7,120 nucleotides of DNA from Planctomycetota bacterium. Lineage in GTDB: Bacteria; Planctomycetota; UBA11346. Every line of letters begins with the position of its first letter. Within the stretch, counting starts at the first letter, position 1. The position numbers and the translations under genes are program-made. Shown here in pieces: positions 6,083 to 7,120 of this stretch. The DNA lies in contig JACDGQ010000162.1 of assembly GCA_013821615.1 (NCBI GenBank), positions 1 to 7,120 of the forward strand, written 5' to 3'. Under the pieces are notes generated by a model that was given only the letters and a program-made list of their open reading frames with translations, was not told the origin of the DNA and did not search any database.

Positions 6083-6229
6083 GCCGCAGAGACGCAGAGG
6101 AAAGCACAGAGGGCCGCAGAGGGGACATCTGACTGACTGTTAACCGTGCGCGTGACCGGTTCGCTCGCCACGAGCAGGTCGATGGCGTCCTCTGCGGCCC
6201 TCTGGTGGTCCCCTCTGCGTCTCTGCGGC
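6083..6229. repeat. Large imperfect palindromic repeat element (about 147 bases)
   Basis: The left arm (6083-6122) and right arm (6189-6229) are inverted copies. The outer 18 bases match perfectly (6083-6100 with 6212-6229), a 7/8-base stretch in the middle diverges, and the inner 15 bases match perfectly (6108-6122 with 6189-6203). Each arm is itself made of degenerate CGCAGAG units. The 66-base spacer carries two further small hairpins. There is no gene and no target-site duplication that I can recognise. It looks like an intergenic REP- or MITE-like repeat able to form a long hairpin or cruciform. Arrays of CGCAGAG-type units are, from general knowledge, common in intergenic DNA of several environmental phyla. 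Confidence 0.85.
6142..6175. other. Two small hairpins inside the palindrome spacer
   Basis: AACCG (6142-6146) pairs with CGGTT (6157-6161) across a ten-base loop. Directly next to it, GCTCG (6163-6167) pairs with CGAGC (6171-6175) across a three-base loop. With the outer arms paired this would give a branched, multi-stem structure. Stems of five pairs can arise by chance in GC-rich DNA, so significance is modest. Confidence 0.45.
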
Positions 6230-6275
6230 TAAACCCCCGCGTTCTTGCGCGGCCATGCCAGTCTACCACTGCCCG

Positions 6276-6304
6276 CCCGTGCGCCCATCCCCCGCACGGG
6301 GGAT
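6276..6304 (-). terminator. GC-rich hairpin(s) after the upstream DUF1552 gene
   Basis: About 24 bases past the DUF1552 stop, the sequence can form an ATCCCCC/GGGGGAT stem of seven pairs around GCAC (6287-6304). It can alternatively form an eight-pair stem, CCCGTGCG (6276-6283) with CGCACGGG (6293-6300); the two share bases and exclude each other. No T run follows on the minus strand, so if it ends transcription it is not a classical intrinsic terminator. It may instead protect the 3' end. Confidence 0.4.
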
Positions 6305-6327
6305 CCCCAGGCCGTTCCCGCGCGCGC

Positions 6328-7120
6328 TCACCCCGCCAGGTCGGGGAGCAGTTTCGTGCCGTCGCCCAGACTCTCGACCGGGCAGCCGGCGCGGGCGAGC
6401 ATGGCCATGAGCAGGTCGCAGAAGGTGCCCGCGCACTGCTTCACGTAGCGCCCGCCGCGGATCGACCCACCGCCGCCGCCGGCGAGGATGGTCGGCAGGT
6501 TGTGGTGGTTGTGCTTGTCGCCATCGCCCATGCCCGAGCCGTACAGCACCATGCAGTTGTCGAGCACCGTGCCGCCGCCCTCCTTCAGGCTTTTGAGGCG
6601 GGTGAGCAGCGCGGCGAACTGGGCGACGTGGTAGGTGTTGATGGTACAGATCTTGGCGAGCTTGGCCGGATCGTTGCCGTGGTGCGAAAGCTCGTGATGG
6701 GCCTCGGGCACGCCGATCTCGGGGTAGCCCGAGGTGGCGAGGATGTACTGCCCGAACATCATCGTCGCGATGCGCGTGGTGTCGCTCTGGAAGGCCAGCG
6801 CGACCAGGTCGAGGAGCAGGCGCGCGTGCTCGTCGAAGCGCGTCGGCATGGCGTCGGGCACCTTCACCTCGAGCAGGGGCGAGTCCTTGGCCCCGCGCTT
6901 CGCCGCAGGACCGGTCTCGCGCGCGGCGGCCTGCTGGCGTTCGATCGACTGGATGCGCTTCTCCAGCTCGCGCACGCCGTCGAGGTACTCGTCGAGTTTG
7001 CGCTGGTCGTTGCCGCTGACCTGCCCGCGCAGGCGCTGCGCGTCGTTCAGCACCAGGTCGAGCATGCTCTGGTCGAGCGACGGCGCGCCCGCCGCATCGG
7101 CGTCCGCGACGCCCGCGGCT
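6328..7120 (-). CDS. Second DUF1552 family protein, N-terminus cut by window edge
   Basis: The last 263 residues of a DUF1552 protein are present; the frame stays open to the window edge, so the ATG at 7065 is internal and the true start lies outside. Family features match those of the other DUF1552 protein: the helix KLDEYLDGVRELEKRI, PEIGVPEAHHELSHHGNDP (HHELSHH at 6699-6679), LYGSGMGDGDKH, then NLPTILAGG. A likely coiled-coil helix covers the first fifty visible residues. Compared with its paralogue it is quite divergent and has extra Cys near the C-terminus (VKQCAGTFCDLL, AGCPVE). By family habit a DUF1592-type gene should lie just upstream, beyond 7120. The gene ends with TGA at 6330-6328 and is followed by a hairpin. 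Identity is well supported; activity is unknown. Confidence 0.92.
   Translation of the reverse strand, partial: AAGVADADAAGAPSLDQSMLDLVLNDAQRLRGQVSGNDQRKLDEYLDGVRELEKRIQSIERQQAAARETGPAAKRGAKDSPLLEVKVPDAMPTRFDEHARLLLDLVALAFQSDTTRIATMMFGQYILATSGYPEIGVPEAHHELSHHGNDPAKLAKICTINTYHVAQFAALLTRLKSLKEGGGTVLDNCMVLYGSGMGDGDKHNHHNLPTILAGGGGGSIRGGRYVKQCAGTFCDLLMAMLARAGCPVESLGDGTKLLPDLAG

Larger units (their letters stand above)
5974..6327. other. 354-base intergenic region, repeat-rich and without a gene
   Basis: No credible coding region is seen on either strand; short open frames here cross the palindrome and lack family features. From the hydrolase side outward it holds a ribosome site, a stretch that should carry the hydrolase promoter, a direct repeat plus dyad (6037-6069), a large palindromic element (6083-6229), and a pair of GC-rich hairpins (6276-6304) after the DUF1552 gene. 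The only promoter-like hexamer I noticed is TTGCAG on the minus strand (6021-6016), with no good -10 at proper spacing. Confidence 0.8.

Noticed and set aside
5974..6171. N-terminal extension of the hydrolase to the ATG at 6171
   Set aside because: It would place 66 residues of repeat-derived sequence before a clear signal peptide; the ATG at 5973 has a ribosome site.
6083..6229. CRISPR array or insertion sequence
   Set aside because: The repeats are inverted, not regularly spaced direct repeats with unique spacers, and there is no transposase or cas gene.

Overview
The window is GC-rich bacterial chromosome, and every gene I can support lies on the minus strand, so transcription runs from high to low coordinates. 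The gene content points to Planctomycetota or a close PVC relative: two DUF1552 proteins, one protein carrying the full DUF1587/1595/1592/1588/1585 set of 'planctomycete-specific' domains behind a c-type heme motif, and a secreted SGNH/GDSL hydrolase. Related DUF1552/DUF1592 pairs also occur in some other phyla, so the phylum is an inference.

In transcription order: (1) 7120-6328 is the C-terminal part of a DUF1552 protein that enters from beyond the window. (2) 6327-5974 is a 354-base intergenic region. It holds a GC-rich hairpin pair downstream of that gene, a large imperfect palindrome (arms of about 40 bases, 6083-6122 and 6189-6229) built from CGCAGAG-type units, and a small 6+6 dyad. 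(3) 5973-4705 encodes an exported SGNH/GDSL hydrolase with an intact Ser/Asp/His signature. (4) 4704-4418 is a 287-base intergenic region with a triple CGTCAGC heptamer repeat directly after the hydrolase stop and a weak promoter-like site before the next gene. (5) 4417-1973 encodes the 814-residue multidomain cytochrome-like protein. (6) 1937-537 encodes a second DUF1552 protein with a twin-arginine signal, 35 bases downstream. (7) 540-1 is the start of an uncharacterised exported protein that overlaps the stop of the DUF1552 gene by four bases (ATGA) and runs off the window.

Genes 5-7 look like one operon. It would encode a Sec-exported, heme-bearing protein, a Tat-exported partner with a conserved histidine-rich motif, and a translationally coupled secreted protein. 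All would work outside the cytoplasm. The biochemical role of DUF1592/DUF1552 pairs is, to my knowledge, not established; breakdown of complex organic matter is the usual guess. The hydrolase probably removes ester groups from a polymer or glycan, and it appears to be its own transcription unit set between two repeat-bearing spacers.

No tRNA, rRNA, CRISPR array, transposase or phage gene was seen. The most unusual non-coding object is the palindromic element at 6083-6229. The most interesting coding question is the uncharacterised three-gene extracellular redox operon.
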